Source of the DNA: Erysipelothrix sp.
GTDB lineage: Bacteria > Bacillota_I > Bacilli_A > Erysipelotrichales > Erysipelotrichaceae
Assembly: GCA_012735275.1 (NCBI GenBank)
Contig: JAAYHR010000017.1
Coordinates: 1 to 32,136 of the forward strand
DNA: 32,136 nucleotides
Direction of reading: 5' to 3'
Shown: one piece after another, positions 1 through 7,554 of the stretch
Layout: each line of letters starts with the position of its first letter
Numbering within the stretch: the stretch's first letter is position 1
Translations under genes and position numbers: made by a program
Notes under the pieces: generated by a model
Told to the model about the DNA's origin: nothing
Seen by the model: only the letters and a program-made list of their open reading frames with translations
Databases searched by the model: none

Positions 1-1679
1 GGTTTTGTTGGTGGTACAATTTCTTTATCAATTATATGAACATAAGATGCGTGGATGTATCCATACATATTTTTCATGTCATACTCGTTAATTTGTGTAC
101 TCGTATTTTGTAATAATTTTGATCTAGTTTTGTCTAGAACTGGATCTGATTGAATTTTGTACCAAACATCTGACCCTTCAACCATTTCACCTTTTACAGT
201 ACCTAGTATTTTGAAACTAATACTATCACCTGGTCTAGTTCTGTATAGTAATGTAGATTTTGTATCTGCTTCTTTTCTTACATTAAGATTACTACTATCT
301 AAAAGAACTCCGATTTGCTCGCGTTTCTCTTTTGTATAACCATCTTTTTCAATTCGGTTAACTTGAGAAGCTGCTTTCTCACCCCAATAAGGATCTGAGG
401 CATACATAACGTTTGAACCTGAACGCTTATCACCTAGGTGACCACCGTTATATCTTCCGCCTGTACATCTATTTGAATACCCATCATTAGCAACTGTCCA
501 GTCACATGGATCTAAGTAACCATCTGATAAATATTTAGATGCGTGAGCAATTATACTATCTCCTGAACTGGCATATTTAACAGCACTATCTGGATTACTG
601 TCAACTGCGCCATGGCCAAACAAGTTGTTTCTTTCTATAGCATAACGGCTATTACCCCATGCACTCTCATTAATAGCTACCCCAATTATTAGAAGTGCAT
701 TAATACCGTACTTAGCTTCAGCTTCTTTTAAGGCTTTACCGGTACCATGTAATTTACTCTTTTCACCAGTATTATTACTATCTTTAAAATACTTGTCTAT
801 TTGCTCTGCAGTAATGCTTGATTCTGATCGGTGACTTAAGAATTGGTAATAATTATAATATGGATTTTTAGGATTTACTGCGTTAGCATAAGTTCCATTT
901 TTATAATCATCAGCCATTTTATGAAATGTTTCGTAGAAATAATGTCCATCATATGAATAGTAGTTCTTACCATTCTGTAAGTAGGATGGTTTTACTCCTA
1001 CATCTTGTTGAGAAGCATATTTAGTTGCATTAATATCATTTACAATTCCATGATAAATTCGATCATCTACAGTGTAATACTTTGATATTATTTTAGTATC
1101 AGAATACTCTACAAGTTGAACTTGATCTTTTTCTACTACACCAACAACTCCGGCTAACTTAAATCTTACTTTACCATCATTTGTATAACCTAAGAATACT
1201 GCGTCAGCTCCGTACTGACCATTTGTATATCTTGAAAACCCTGTTTTTTCTTCAATGAAATTAGTGTTACTTCTTATACCTTTAATACGAAAATTTACAA
1301 CTCCATAATTTAAGTTATGAGTTACGTTATTATTATAAACAATGATATTCTGATCAGTTTTTCTTGTTGCTAAATAAGCATCTGCATCTTTTTGATTATC
1401 GAAAGTTTCAAGAACTTTGTCTGCTGATTTATCGTAAGCAACAAATTGATCTTCTTCGTCGTTAAGTGCCATAGGTGCGCCGATTGCTACTTCTGGCTCT
1501 AGATCTTCAGTATACATATTAATAATGTTACCTTCTTCATCTAAACCCATAAAAAAGTTACTATCTTCAACAGGATTATATTCAAGCTCTTTTTCACTAG
1601 CTGCGAATATTTGTGTTGAGAAAGTAGTTATCATTATGGAAATAATAAATGTCCAAATTAATGGTTTTGATATTTTCAT
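1..1679 (-). CDS. Secreted endo-beta-N-acetylglucosaminidase with SH3-like domain (3' end outside window)
   Basis: The open frame starts with ATG at 1679 and runs off the left edge, giving about 559 visible residues. A good ribosome site (AGGAGCGG) sits just upstream of the ATG. Residues 1-27 form a signal peptide with likely cleavage after IFA. Residues 245-445 match the glucosaminidase family (GH73/LytD-like), which cuts the glycan backbone of peptidoglycan. The catalytic glutamate is probably E338 in the AINESAWGNS motif, followed by NNLFGHGA. Residues 456-550 look like a bacterial SH3 wall-binding domain (SSNLNVRKEAD, YGYIHASYV). Residues 75-200 contain the short repeat-like segments often seen ahead of this domain. 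The role is likely cell separation or wall turnover. Family assignment is firm. Total length is unknown, and further SH3 domains may follow outside the window. Confidence 0.88.
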   Translation of the reverse strand, partial: MKISKPLIWTFIISIMITTFSTQIFAASEKELEYNPVEDSNFFMGLDEEGNIINMYTEDLEPEVAIGAPMALNDEEDQFVAYDKSADKVLETFDNQKDADAYLATRKTDQNIIVYNNNVTHNLNYGVVNFRIKGIRSNTNFIEEKTGFSRYTNGQYGADAVFLGYTNDGKVRFKLAGVVGVVEKDQVQLVEYSDTKIISKYYTVDDRIYHGIVNDINATKYASQQDVGVKPSYLQNGKNYYSYDGHYFYETFHKMADDYKNGTYANAVNPKNPYYNYYQFLSHRSESSITAEQIDKYFKDSNNTGEKSKLHGTGKALKEAEAKYGINALLIIGVAINESAWGNSRYAIERNNLFGHGAVDSNPDSAVKYASSGDSIIAHASKYLSDGYLDPCDWTVANDGYSNRCTGGRYNGGHLGDKRSGSNVMYASDPYWGEKAASQVNRIEKDGYTKEKREQIGVLLDSSNLNVRKEADTKSTLLYRTRPGDSISFKILGTVKGEMVEGSDVWYKIQSDPVLDKTRSKLLQNTSTQINEYDMKNMYGYIHASYVHIIDKEIVPPTK

Positions 1680-1710
1680 ATTACCGCTCCTAAACTTTAT
1701 ATACTAATCT

Positions 1711-1739
1711 ATTATACTAAAAAATACATTTTTTGTGTA
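1711..1739 (-). promoter_or_regulatory. Promoter of the glucosaminidase gene
   Basis: On the minus strand, TACACA (1734-1739) and TATAAT (1711-1716) are separated by 17 bases. They lie about 32 bases upstream of the ATG. The -10 is perfect and the -35 matches 4 of 6 positions. Confidence 0.55.
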
Positions 1740-1767
1740 GACGAGTCTAGGTGTAAGCGTATTTTTT
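1719..1767 (-). terminator. Inverted repeat, possible sdaA terminator
   Basis: A 9-bp perfect inverted repeat (AAAAAATAC at 1719-1727, GTATTTTTT at 1759-1767) encloses a smaller one (TAGAC 1738-1742, GTCTA 1745-1749). It lies 16 bases after the sdaA stop. The outer stem is all A/T-rich, and its T-run is part of the stem rather than after it. It also overlaps the glucosaminidase promoter, so termination is plausible but unproven. Confidence 0.35.
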
Positions 1768-1782
1768 GATCATTATCTTTAA

Positions 1783-3006
1783 TTATAATTTATCTTCACT
1801 ATCGAAGACGACTTCTTTCGCAAGTCCTCCTAGTGATGTCTCTCTTAACTCTGGAATTATCATTTTTCCAGTATAGTTCATTGTTCTTACGACTGAGTCG
1901 AAAGTAATTTTATTTTTTCTAATATCTGATAGTTGTTCAGATAAGAGTGCTGAATCGAAACTTCTTAGTAGTGCAACTGCATTTCTTTCAATACATGGAA
2001 TAATTACATAACCACCGATTGGATCGCATGTTAGTCCGAGATGGTGTTCAATTCCAATTTCGGCTGCATATTCAATTGTTTGGATATTGGCGCCATTTAA
2101 GTGGCTGATCATCGCTGAAGCCATGGCACATGCTGATCCGATTTCTGCTTGACAGCCACCTTCTGATCCAGCTAGTGTTGCATTCTCTTTAATGATATTA
2201 GCAAAGATTCCACCGACACAGAGTCCTTCAATTAACTGGCTCTTTGAATAGTTTAAATCGTGATAGTAATGATAGACAAGTGCAGCAAGGACGCCTGATG
2301 CCCCAAGGGTTGGAGCAGTAACACAAATACCACCGGAAGCATTTTCTTCACTTGCGGCATAAGCATAGGCCATCATTAAGAGCTTATGTGATTCTGCTTT
2401 ATCATTTAGGTGTTTAGCCTTCATTAATAAATCACCAGCGACACGACCTATTTTTAATCTACCTGGAAGTAATCCTGTTCTTGATAGCCCCGTTTGAACT
2501 GTCTTTAGCATTTGATCAACAATTGCGTCCATATAGTTTTCAATATCTGGTTCAAACTCGAGGACATAATCATATAAATTTTGCTTATTTTCTTTTAAAT
2601 GGACTTTAACGTCTTCAAAGAATGTGTGTGGGTAAATATCATCTTCAAATCCAAAGTCATGATCAATGATTTTTATCGTTCCACCACCAACTGATGCGAC
2701 TTCCCATAGTTGAAGTTTATTTCCATTCTCATCATAGCCTGTAATATCTAAGGCCGTAGCATAAGGATGACGCCATTTACCGGTGTTTGATGTAATCTCT
2801 ACTTCTTGATTTGGAAAACACTTCTCGATAATTGAATATGTGTGGTGTCCTTCTGCTGTAAAGGCTAAGGATGCGAATAACTCAATCTTTAATGACTTTA
2901 CATTTGGATAGTGTTCTAGGTAGAGTAAGCAGGCTCTTTGAACCGCTAATGTATGACTTGATGACGGACCTGGTCCAATCTTATATATTTCTTTTAATGA
3001 TTTCAT
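1783..3006 (-). CDS. sdaA: L-serine dehydratase (L-serine ammonia-lyase), single chain, iron-sulfur type
   Basis: The enzyme converts L-serine to pyruvate and ammonia in the cytoplasm with an oxygen-sensitive [4Fe-4S] cluster. The small N-terminal domain opens with KIGPGPSSSHT, and the catalytic domain holds the SGGICVTAPTLGASG loop. Likely cluster cysteines are C285, C293 (GGCQAEIGSAC) and C327 (LTCDPIGG). At 407 residues it is a little shorter than the E. coli single-chain enzymes (about 450). A GTG nine bases upstream is in frame. I chose the ATG at 3006 because GAGGTG lies 8 bases ahead of it and would overlap the GTG. The ATG overlaps the holA stop as ATGA, so translation is probably coupled. 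The product, pyruvate, could feed the oxidoreductase encoded at 12499-16008 (inference). Confidence 0.93.
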   Translation of the reverse strand: MKSLKEIYKIGPGPSSSHTLAVQRACLLYLEHYPNVKSLKIELFASLAFTAEGHHTYSIIEKCFPNQEVEITSNTGKWRHPYATALDITGYDENGNKLQLWEVASVGGGTIKIIDHDFGFEDDIYPHTFFEDVKVHLKENKQNLYDYVLEFEPDIENYMDAIVDQMLKTVQTGLSRTGLLPGRLKIGRVAGDLLMKAKHLNDKAESHKLLMMAYAYAASEENASGGICVTAPTLGASGVLAALVYHYYHDLNYSKSQLIEGLCVGGIFANIIKENATLAGSEGGCQAEIGSACAMASAMISHLNGANIQTIEYAAEIGIEHHLGLTCDPIGGYVIIPCIERNAVALLRSFDSALLSEQLSDIRKNKITFDSVVRTMNYTGKMIIPELRETSLGGLAKEVVFDSEDKL

Positions 3007-3965
3007 ATTGTACACACCTCGATTAAGAATAACTCAAATCCAATATTTGGATTTATGCGACCACCCTTAATGTTTTGTTCTAAGGATGATAGTCGATCTA
3101 ATACCGATAAAATCTCATTAGTTGAATATTTTCTCGATATTTTTCTAGCAATTTGTACGCGATATGGGTGAACTTTTAATTCACTGGCAATCGCTTGATT
3201 TTCCATACGATCTTTAGCTAAGGTTGCGACTTGATGAACTAAGCGAAATTGACTTGCTAATAACATAGTTAAGGCAATTGGCTCACTAGCTTTGTTAGGT
3301 AATGATCTAAAAGTACTTACACTGGTTTTTAAGTTCTTTTCCAGAACACTATTGACTAAATCAAATATATTATCATGTTCTGATTCAGCAACTAAAAGTT
3401 TTATATCATTTAAGTTTAGATCAGTCTTACCATAGAGAACTAACTTCTCTAACTCATTATCCCAGTTTTCAAAGTTATCACTTAAGCGATTGACTAGTTC
3501 AGCTAGCGCTTGATTATTGATATTTATTTTTGCTTGATATAAATCTTTTTCAATAATTCCCTTGATCATTGATTCATCTACCTGTGGTGGCTCATAAAGT
3601 TCACAGTTTTTGATAATTGATTTCGCAATTTTCTTGCGACGATCAATCTTAAAATTATCGACATAAATAATTAGACTTGAAAAGTCAGCTGGATTCTTTA
3701 AGTATTCATCGAGAGTATTTACATCAGCGTCACTTAAAGATCCCTTAGCACTTAAAAAAAGTGGATTATTTAGAATTACAATGCGGTGTTCATGTAAAAA
3801 AGGTAGTGTATTTAAATCATTAACTAAATATTCAATATTAAAATCTTTAATATTGCCATCATATTCAATAATGTCACAATCATACTTACCCTCATACTTA
3901 TTTATTAGTTTGTTCAACTCTTTTTTTACTAGTAACTCACTATCTGCTAAAAGCGCATAATTCAT
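3003..3965 (-). CDS. holA: DNA polymerase III delta subunit (clamp loader)
   Basis: HolA is the wrench subunit of the clamp loader; it opens the beta sliding clamp during replication. The N-terminus NYALLADSELLVKKELNKL aligns with the family start (YLL-G-e-fLi-eal). It is followed by TLPFLHEHRIVIL and, near residue 235, the EPIALTMLLASQFRL region typical of the C-terminal domain. The frame is open further upstream, to a possible ATG at 4028. That start would overlap comEC and lacks homology. The ATG at 3965 has AGGTGAT just ahead and gives 320 residues, a usual length. It lies 28 bases after comEC and overlaps sdaA by four bases. comEC-holA adjacency is common in Bacillota. Confidence 0.88.
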   Translation of the reverse strand: MNYALLADSELLVKKELNKLINKYEGKYDCDIIEYDGNIKDFNIEYLVNDLNTLPFLHEHRIVILNNPLFLSAKGSLSDADVNTLDEYLKNPADFSSLIIYVDNFKIDRRKKIAKSIIKNCELYEPPQVDESMIKGIIEKDLYQAKININNQALAELVNRLSDNFENWDNELEKLVLYGKTDLNLNDIKLLVAESEHDNIFDLVNSVLEKNLKTSVSTFRSLPNKASEPIALTMLLASQFRLVHQVATLAKDRMENQAIASELKVHPYRVQIARKISRKYSTNEILSVLDRLSSLEQNIKGGRINPNIGFELFLIEVCTI

Positions 3966-3993
3966 ATAATCACCTGCAAATATTATAACAAAA

Positions 3994-5856
3994 TCACCTC
4001 TTAATTGAAAGGTAAGTCGACCTTGCAAAATGCTTAATTAAGATGTCACCTAAATCCTGGGTATCGACTAATAATAAACCATGATGATTAATTCGCTCAA
4101 GCACTTTGGGACTTGGATGATTATACATATTATTTAATCCCGATGAGTTTATTAAGAGTTTTAAGGAATCATTATCTAATATTTCATTTGATGTTGAAGT
4201 ATTTGAGCCATGATGAGCCAGTTTTAAAACATGATAGTCAAGATCATAATTATCTTGTAAAAACTTAACTTCAACTTCCTTAGATATATCTCCAAGTAGT
4301 AAATAAGCAATATCATTAACGACAAAGTATGTAATTAGACTCGAATCATTCTCATCATCACTATCATAAGCATAGTTGTTAAGCTTAAGCTGATAGAAAT
4401 CATAAGTGCCAACTTCACGAATAATATGCTTAACTGTGTAATTATTATTTAAGTAATCAAGATTTCCGGCATGATCAGCATCATCATGACTAATAATTAA
4501 ATTTTGAATTGTCTTAATCCCATAATAATTTAAAGCCGATTGTAACTTGGTCTGATTAAAGGGAGATCCCGTATCAATTAAAGTTACCTCAACTTTAAAG
4601 GGATAAGTTAAAAGCGTCGCATCCCCCTGTCCAACATATAACTGATGATAAATAAAACTTGGACTAAAGATTAGTTGATACTGATTAATAATTAGTATTG
4701 TTGTAAGTAAGATGACTTTATAAAACTTAAACGCTTGTAAGAGTCTTAAAGAAATTATGATCCAAGCTAGTAGAAGTATCAGTGGTAAATGACCAGTAAT
4801 TTTAAAATAGTCAAAAGATAGATTAAATGTCGTAAAGATTTTATAGGAAAAATTAGTCAGTAAGATTAAATCAATATAGGCAATTAGAAACAAGAATGAA
4901 TAGTAAGTTCGAATCAAGGGATAGATAATAATCTGAAGTAATGAAACTTCATAATTCATTCTTAAGGATAGCGGTAGCATAATTAGACTAGCGACAAAAA
5001 ATGAGCGTGGTTCACGTTTAATAATGTAGACAAATTGAAAAAGAGCGACGACAATAAAGGCCATTGAGAAGCCAAATGTTGGAAAGATAAATAGTGTTAA
5101 TGCTGCGGCTAGCGAGAATTTATCTAATCTTGAAAGCGATAAGTGACGAAAAATAATTCTTAAGGCTAAGAATGTATAAAATGCATACTTCTGATAGGTA
5201 AGCGCTAGAATGACATAAAGTATAATTTCATAATAATCAAAATTATCATCATAAAAGTAAATCGCTAAGATCTTCCGTAGTGATCGTATTAAAGATTGAA
5301 TCATTACACCAGATGAGATAATAATTTGGCTAAGCTTTAGTTCACTATCAAAGGTGTTTATACCAAGAATTAATTTTTGATAGTATTCAGGGTTAGCAAT
5401 CTGATTAATCCGATTAAACAATTTACTTTTATAATTACTCTTACTTGCTTCAATATTTACATCATCTGTTTTGATTTGATAAAAGATCGCTTGATTGTTC
5501 ATAGTTTTTTGAAAGTTATAAGCAAAAGTATTTGATACTGACTTTATATTTTGATACTGTCCATTAAAACTTATCTGATCACCAAAATTTAAATCTACTT
5601 TACTATATAAGAGAATCACTTGATCCTTAAGTTTTACTTGATAGTAACTAGGACTAATGGCTATTACTTGACCCTGATAATCACTTGGTGGCTTGTTTTG
5701 ATAAGTATTACTTACTTGCATAAAGAAAAGTGTAATTAAGCAAATAAAGATAATTGCTTGGAGTTTGTAGCGTTTAATAAAAAAGAGTATGAAACTGATT
5801 GTTAAAGTTAATGATAATATTTTGGAATAATTATATGTATAGAGAATAAATAGCAT
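3994..5856 (-). CDS. comEC: ComEC/Rec2 DNA-uptake channel protein
   Basis: ComEC forms the inner-membrane channel that takes up single-stranded DNA during transformation. Residues 1-50 hold two membrane segments, then a short OB-like domain (about 60-135). The competence domain with many membrane helices spans about 160-400. A metallo-beta-lactamase-like domain covers about 402-620, with LIDTGSP (427-432), HDDADHAG (457-464), LLGDIS (520-525) and LAHHGS (546-551). The metal-binding motif looks intact. At 620 residues it is shorter than the B. subtilis protein (776), mostly in the membrane domain. The usual SGLH segment reads SSGVM (181-185). No clear ribosome site precedes the ATG at 5856, so coupling to comEA, 29 bases upstream, is likely. 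Whether the strain is transformable cannot be judged from this. Confidence 0.9.
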   Translation of the reverse strand: MLFILYTYNYSKILSLTLTISFILFFIKRYKLQAIIFICLITLFFMQVSNTYQNKPPSDYQGQVIAISPSYYQVKLKDQVILLYSKVDLNFGDQISFNGQYQNIKSVSNTFAYNFQKTMNNQAIFYQIKTDDVNIEASKSNYKSKLFNRINQIANPEYYQKLILGINTFDSELKLSQIIISSGVMIQSLIRSLRKILAIYFYDDNFDYYEIILYVILALTYQKYAFYTFLALRIIFRHLSLSRLDKFSLAAALTLFIFPTFGFSMAFIVVALFQFVYIIKREPRSFFVASLIMLPLSLRMNYEVSLLQIIIYPLIRTYYSFLFLIAYIDLILLTNFSYKIFTTFNLSFDYFKITGHLPLILLLAWIIISLRLLQAFKFYKVILLTTILIINQYQLIFSPSFIYHQLYVGQGDATLLTYPFKVEVTLIDTGSPFNQTKLQSALNYYGIKTIQNLIISHDDADHAGNLDYLNNNYTVKHIIREVGTYDFYQLKLNNYAYDSDDENDSSLITYFVVNDIAYLLLGDISKEVEVKFLQDNYDLDYHVLKLAHHGSNTSTSNEILDNDSLKLLINSSGLNNMYNHPSPKVLERINHHGLLLVDTQDLGDILIKHFARSTYLSIKR

Positions 5857-5885
5857 GGTTATATGAATTAAGTAAGCCCGATTTC

Positions 5886-6353
5886 TTATAAGCTGATATA
5901 ATCCTTGATATTTTCGAATACTTTATCGCCAACTCCTTTCACATTCTTAATCTCTTCAAGTGCTTTAAAGGGACCAATATTCTCGCGATAATCAATTATG
6001 CGTTCAGCCATAACTTTCCCAATGCCTTTAAGAGTCATTAGTTCATCAAGACTTGCGCCATTAATTGAGACTAATTTTTGCGCGCTAACTTGATTGATCA
6101 AAATCACATCCTTATGTAAGAGATGGCGATTAAGATTTAAATGCGAATAATCACTATCTGTTTTTAAATCTAATTGATCAAGTAAGCTGCTTAGTTGGGT
6201 ACGATGTTCAAGTTCAAAGATACCAGGATTATTTAAGTGGCCTTTAACTTCAACTTGAATATTTTGATCTTTCAATTTTTCTAAATCATTAAATTTTATT
6301 GGTCGATTAATAATTAAGAGTAGAATAATAGTTAAGACAATGATATAGCGCAT
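5886..6353 (-). CDS. comEA: ComEA DNA-binding competence protein
   Basis: ComEA is a membrane-anchored receptor that binds incoming double-stranded DNA outside the cell and passes it to ComEC. Residues 2-16 form the N-terminal anchor. Residues 33-87 are a SLBB-like beta domain (VEVKGHLNNPGIFEL). Residues 92-155 carry a paired helix-hairpin-helix module (INGASLDELMTLKGIGKVMAERIIDYR, then IKNVKGVGDKVFENIKDY). The length of 155 is normal. The ribosome site AAAAGGGGTGAAGT precedes the ATG at 6353. It is first in the comEA-comEC-holA-sdaA run and follows the terminator at 6402-6426, so a promoter must lie in the 50 bases between; none is close to consensus. Confidence 0.92.
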   Translation of the reverse strand: MRYIIVLTIILLLIINRPIKFNDLEKLKDQNIQVEVKGHLNNPGIFELEHRTQLSSLLDQLDLKTDSDYSHLNLNRHLLHKDVILINQVSAQKLVSINGASLDELMTLKGIGKVMAERIIDYRENIGPFKALEEIKNVKGVGDKVFENIKDYISL

Positions 6354-6401
6354 ACTTCACCCCTTTTAACTATTATTCGTAATAATTAAAAGAAACCATA
6401 A

Positions 6402-6426
6402 TAAAAGTACAGCGTTTGCTGTACTT
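6402..6426 (-). terminator. Rho-independent terminator of the phosphotransferase gene
   Basis: A 9-bp stem AAGTACAGC / GCTGTACTT with a 4-base loop is followed on the minus strand by TTATT. The gene's stop codon (6425-6427) overlaps the base of the stem. Confidence 0.8.
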
Positions 6427-7348
6427 AAGAAAGTGATTTAACTTTTTTTATAAATTTCATTAGATGTTTATGATATTGCTTAATTTCAGTTTCCATATCG
6501 CGACCATTCTTATCTAGGTTTAGTGCCCAGAGTAGCCAGAATAAAGTTGCTACAGCAAAGTATGAATAATATTCTTTAATAATCTTATCATCAAACTCAT
6601 GGCGGAGATACATTTTTAAGATGCGATTGATTTCATAGTCAGAATATTCAGATGAGATAAAGAGACTTGCTAAATCAAAAGCCGGATGACCATCTTTGGA
6701 AAATTCCCAATCGATTAAATAATTAACGTCAAAGGTAATTAAGACATTACGTGCATAAATATCATTATGACAGAGAACCTTCTCTGCGTTATCATAATCT
6801 AGATCTTCATAAATACTCTTAACGGCTTTTCTAATTGAGAAGATATTCGTGAAGACACTTGTAGCATAATCTTTGTTTTGCGCCCATAAACGATCAATTT
6901 CGCCCATAATATCATATGGTGTTCCAGTTAATTGGCCAGAATCATGTAAGGTATGCATCATATCTAATGCTAGTTCGATATCCTTTTTGACTTCATAGTC
7001 AAAGAAACGATAATTAACGATATAACGACTAATCTTATGACCATCATTATTCATCCAGATACCTGAATTATCTAAACCAAGTGTTTCTGCGATATCATTC
7101 GCAATCTTCTCAGTTTCGCGATCAATTATTCCAAGCGTCTTATCACTAGGATAGCGATAGACATAACGAGTCGTATCAATCCAGAAAGAAAATATTGGAT
7201 TAGTGTATTTATCAGCTAACACTTGATAGCTCTTAATCTCTTTGTTACCGAAGCAGTTCACAATATTACTTGTTATAAGTTCAGCATCCATAAAGTGAAA
7301 TTCCCTGCTGGATTGAATTAAATCATCCACACTATTAAATACTTGCAT
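6425..7348 (-). CDS. LicA-like choline/ethanolamine kinase family phosphotransferase
   Basis: The 307-residue protein has the kinase fold shared by choline kinases and aminoglycoside phosphotransferases. The catalytic loop is LCHNDIYARNVLI (192-204), with D196 as likely base and N201 as metal ligand. The second metal-binding aspartate is D213 in LIDWEFS. HPAFDLASLF (221-230) is typical of the choline-kinase branch. The ATG at 7348 is preceded by GGGGGC five bases upstream. It is monocistronic, with a near-consensus promoter at 7392-7420 and a terminator at its stop. The substrate cannot be read from sequence. Choline or ethanolamine for lipid or surface-glycan decoration is the best guess, and no lic genes lie next to it. 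An antibiotic-modifying role is less likely given the choline-kinase-like motifs. Confidence 0.8.
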   Translation of the reverse strand: MQVFNSVDDLIQSSREFHFMDAELITSNIVNCFGNKEIKSYQVLADKYTNPIFSFWIDTTRYVYRYPSDKTLGIIDRETEKIANDIAETLGLDNSGIWMNNDGHKISRYIVNYRFFDYEVKKDIELALDMMHTLHDSGQLTGTPYDIMGEIDRLWAQNKDYATSVFTNIFSIRKAVKSIYEDLDYDNAEKVLCHNDIYARNVLITFDVNYLIDWEFSKDGHPAFDLASLFISSEYSDYEINRILKMYLRHEFDDKIIKEYYSYFAVATLFWLLWALNLDKNGRDMETEIKQYHKHLMKFIKKVKSLS

Positions 7349-7391
7349 ACTTAGCCCCCTAAATTAAAACTGTCTTAAAATACTATATAAA

Positions 7392-7420
7392 ATTATACAT
7401 ATTCAACCTAATACAGTCAA
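7392..7420 (-). promoter_or_regulatory. Promoter of the phosphotransferase gene
   Basis: Minus strand TTGACT (7415-7420) and TATAAT (7392-7397) with a 17-base spacer. This is a strong sigma-A-type promoter about 44 bases ahead of the start codon. Confidence 0.8.
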
Positions 7421-7462
7421 TGCATTACTTTTATATAGTTTGTGTGATGTCGAAAGTTTACT

Positions 7463-7506
7463 TATTATCAGTAAATGAGACTACTTTAGGTTTACAACTG
7501 ATAATA
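7463..7506. repeat. Long imperfect inverted repeat between two genes
   Basis: TATTATCAGT (7463-7472) pairs with ACTGATAATA (7497-7506). The pairing extends inward to GTAAA/TTTAC after a small bulge, leaving a loop of about 15 bases. There is no T-run after either arm, so it is not an ordinary terminator. It lies between the DUF2207 terminator and the phosphotransferase promoter. Function unknown. Confidence 0.5.
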
Positions 7507-7526
7507 GGCATGTTATTTTCACAAAG

Positions 7527-7548
7527 AAAAAAGAGCTAATAGCTCTTT
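7527..7548 (-). terminator. Rho-independent terminator after the DUF2207 gene
   Basis: Stem AAAGAGCT / AGCTCTTT with a 3-base loop, followed on the minus strand by a T-run. It lies 7 bases beyond the stop of the DUF2207 gene and closes the four-gene run that begins at 12399. Confidence 0.85.
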
Positions 7549-7554
7549 AATTCA

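Noticed and set aside
1525-1707. Short plus-strand frames at 157-339 and 1525-1707
   Set aside because: Both are antisense to the glucosaminidase coding frame and its start region and look like no known protein.
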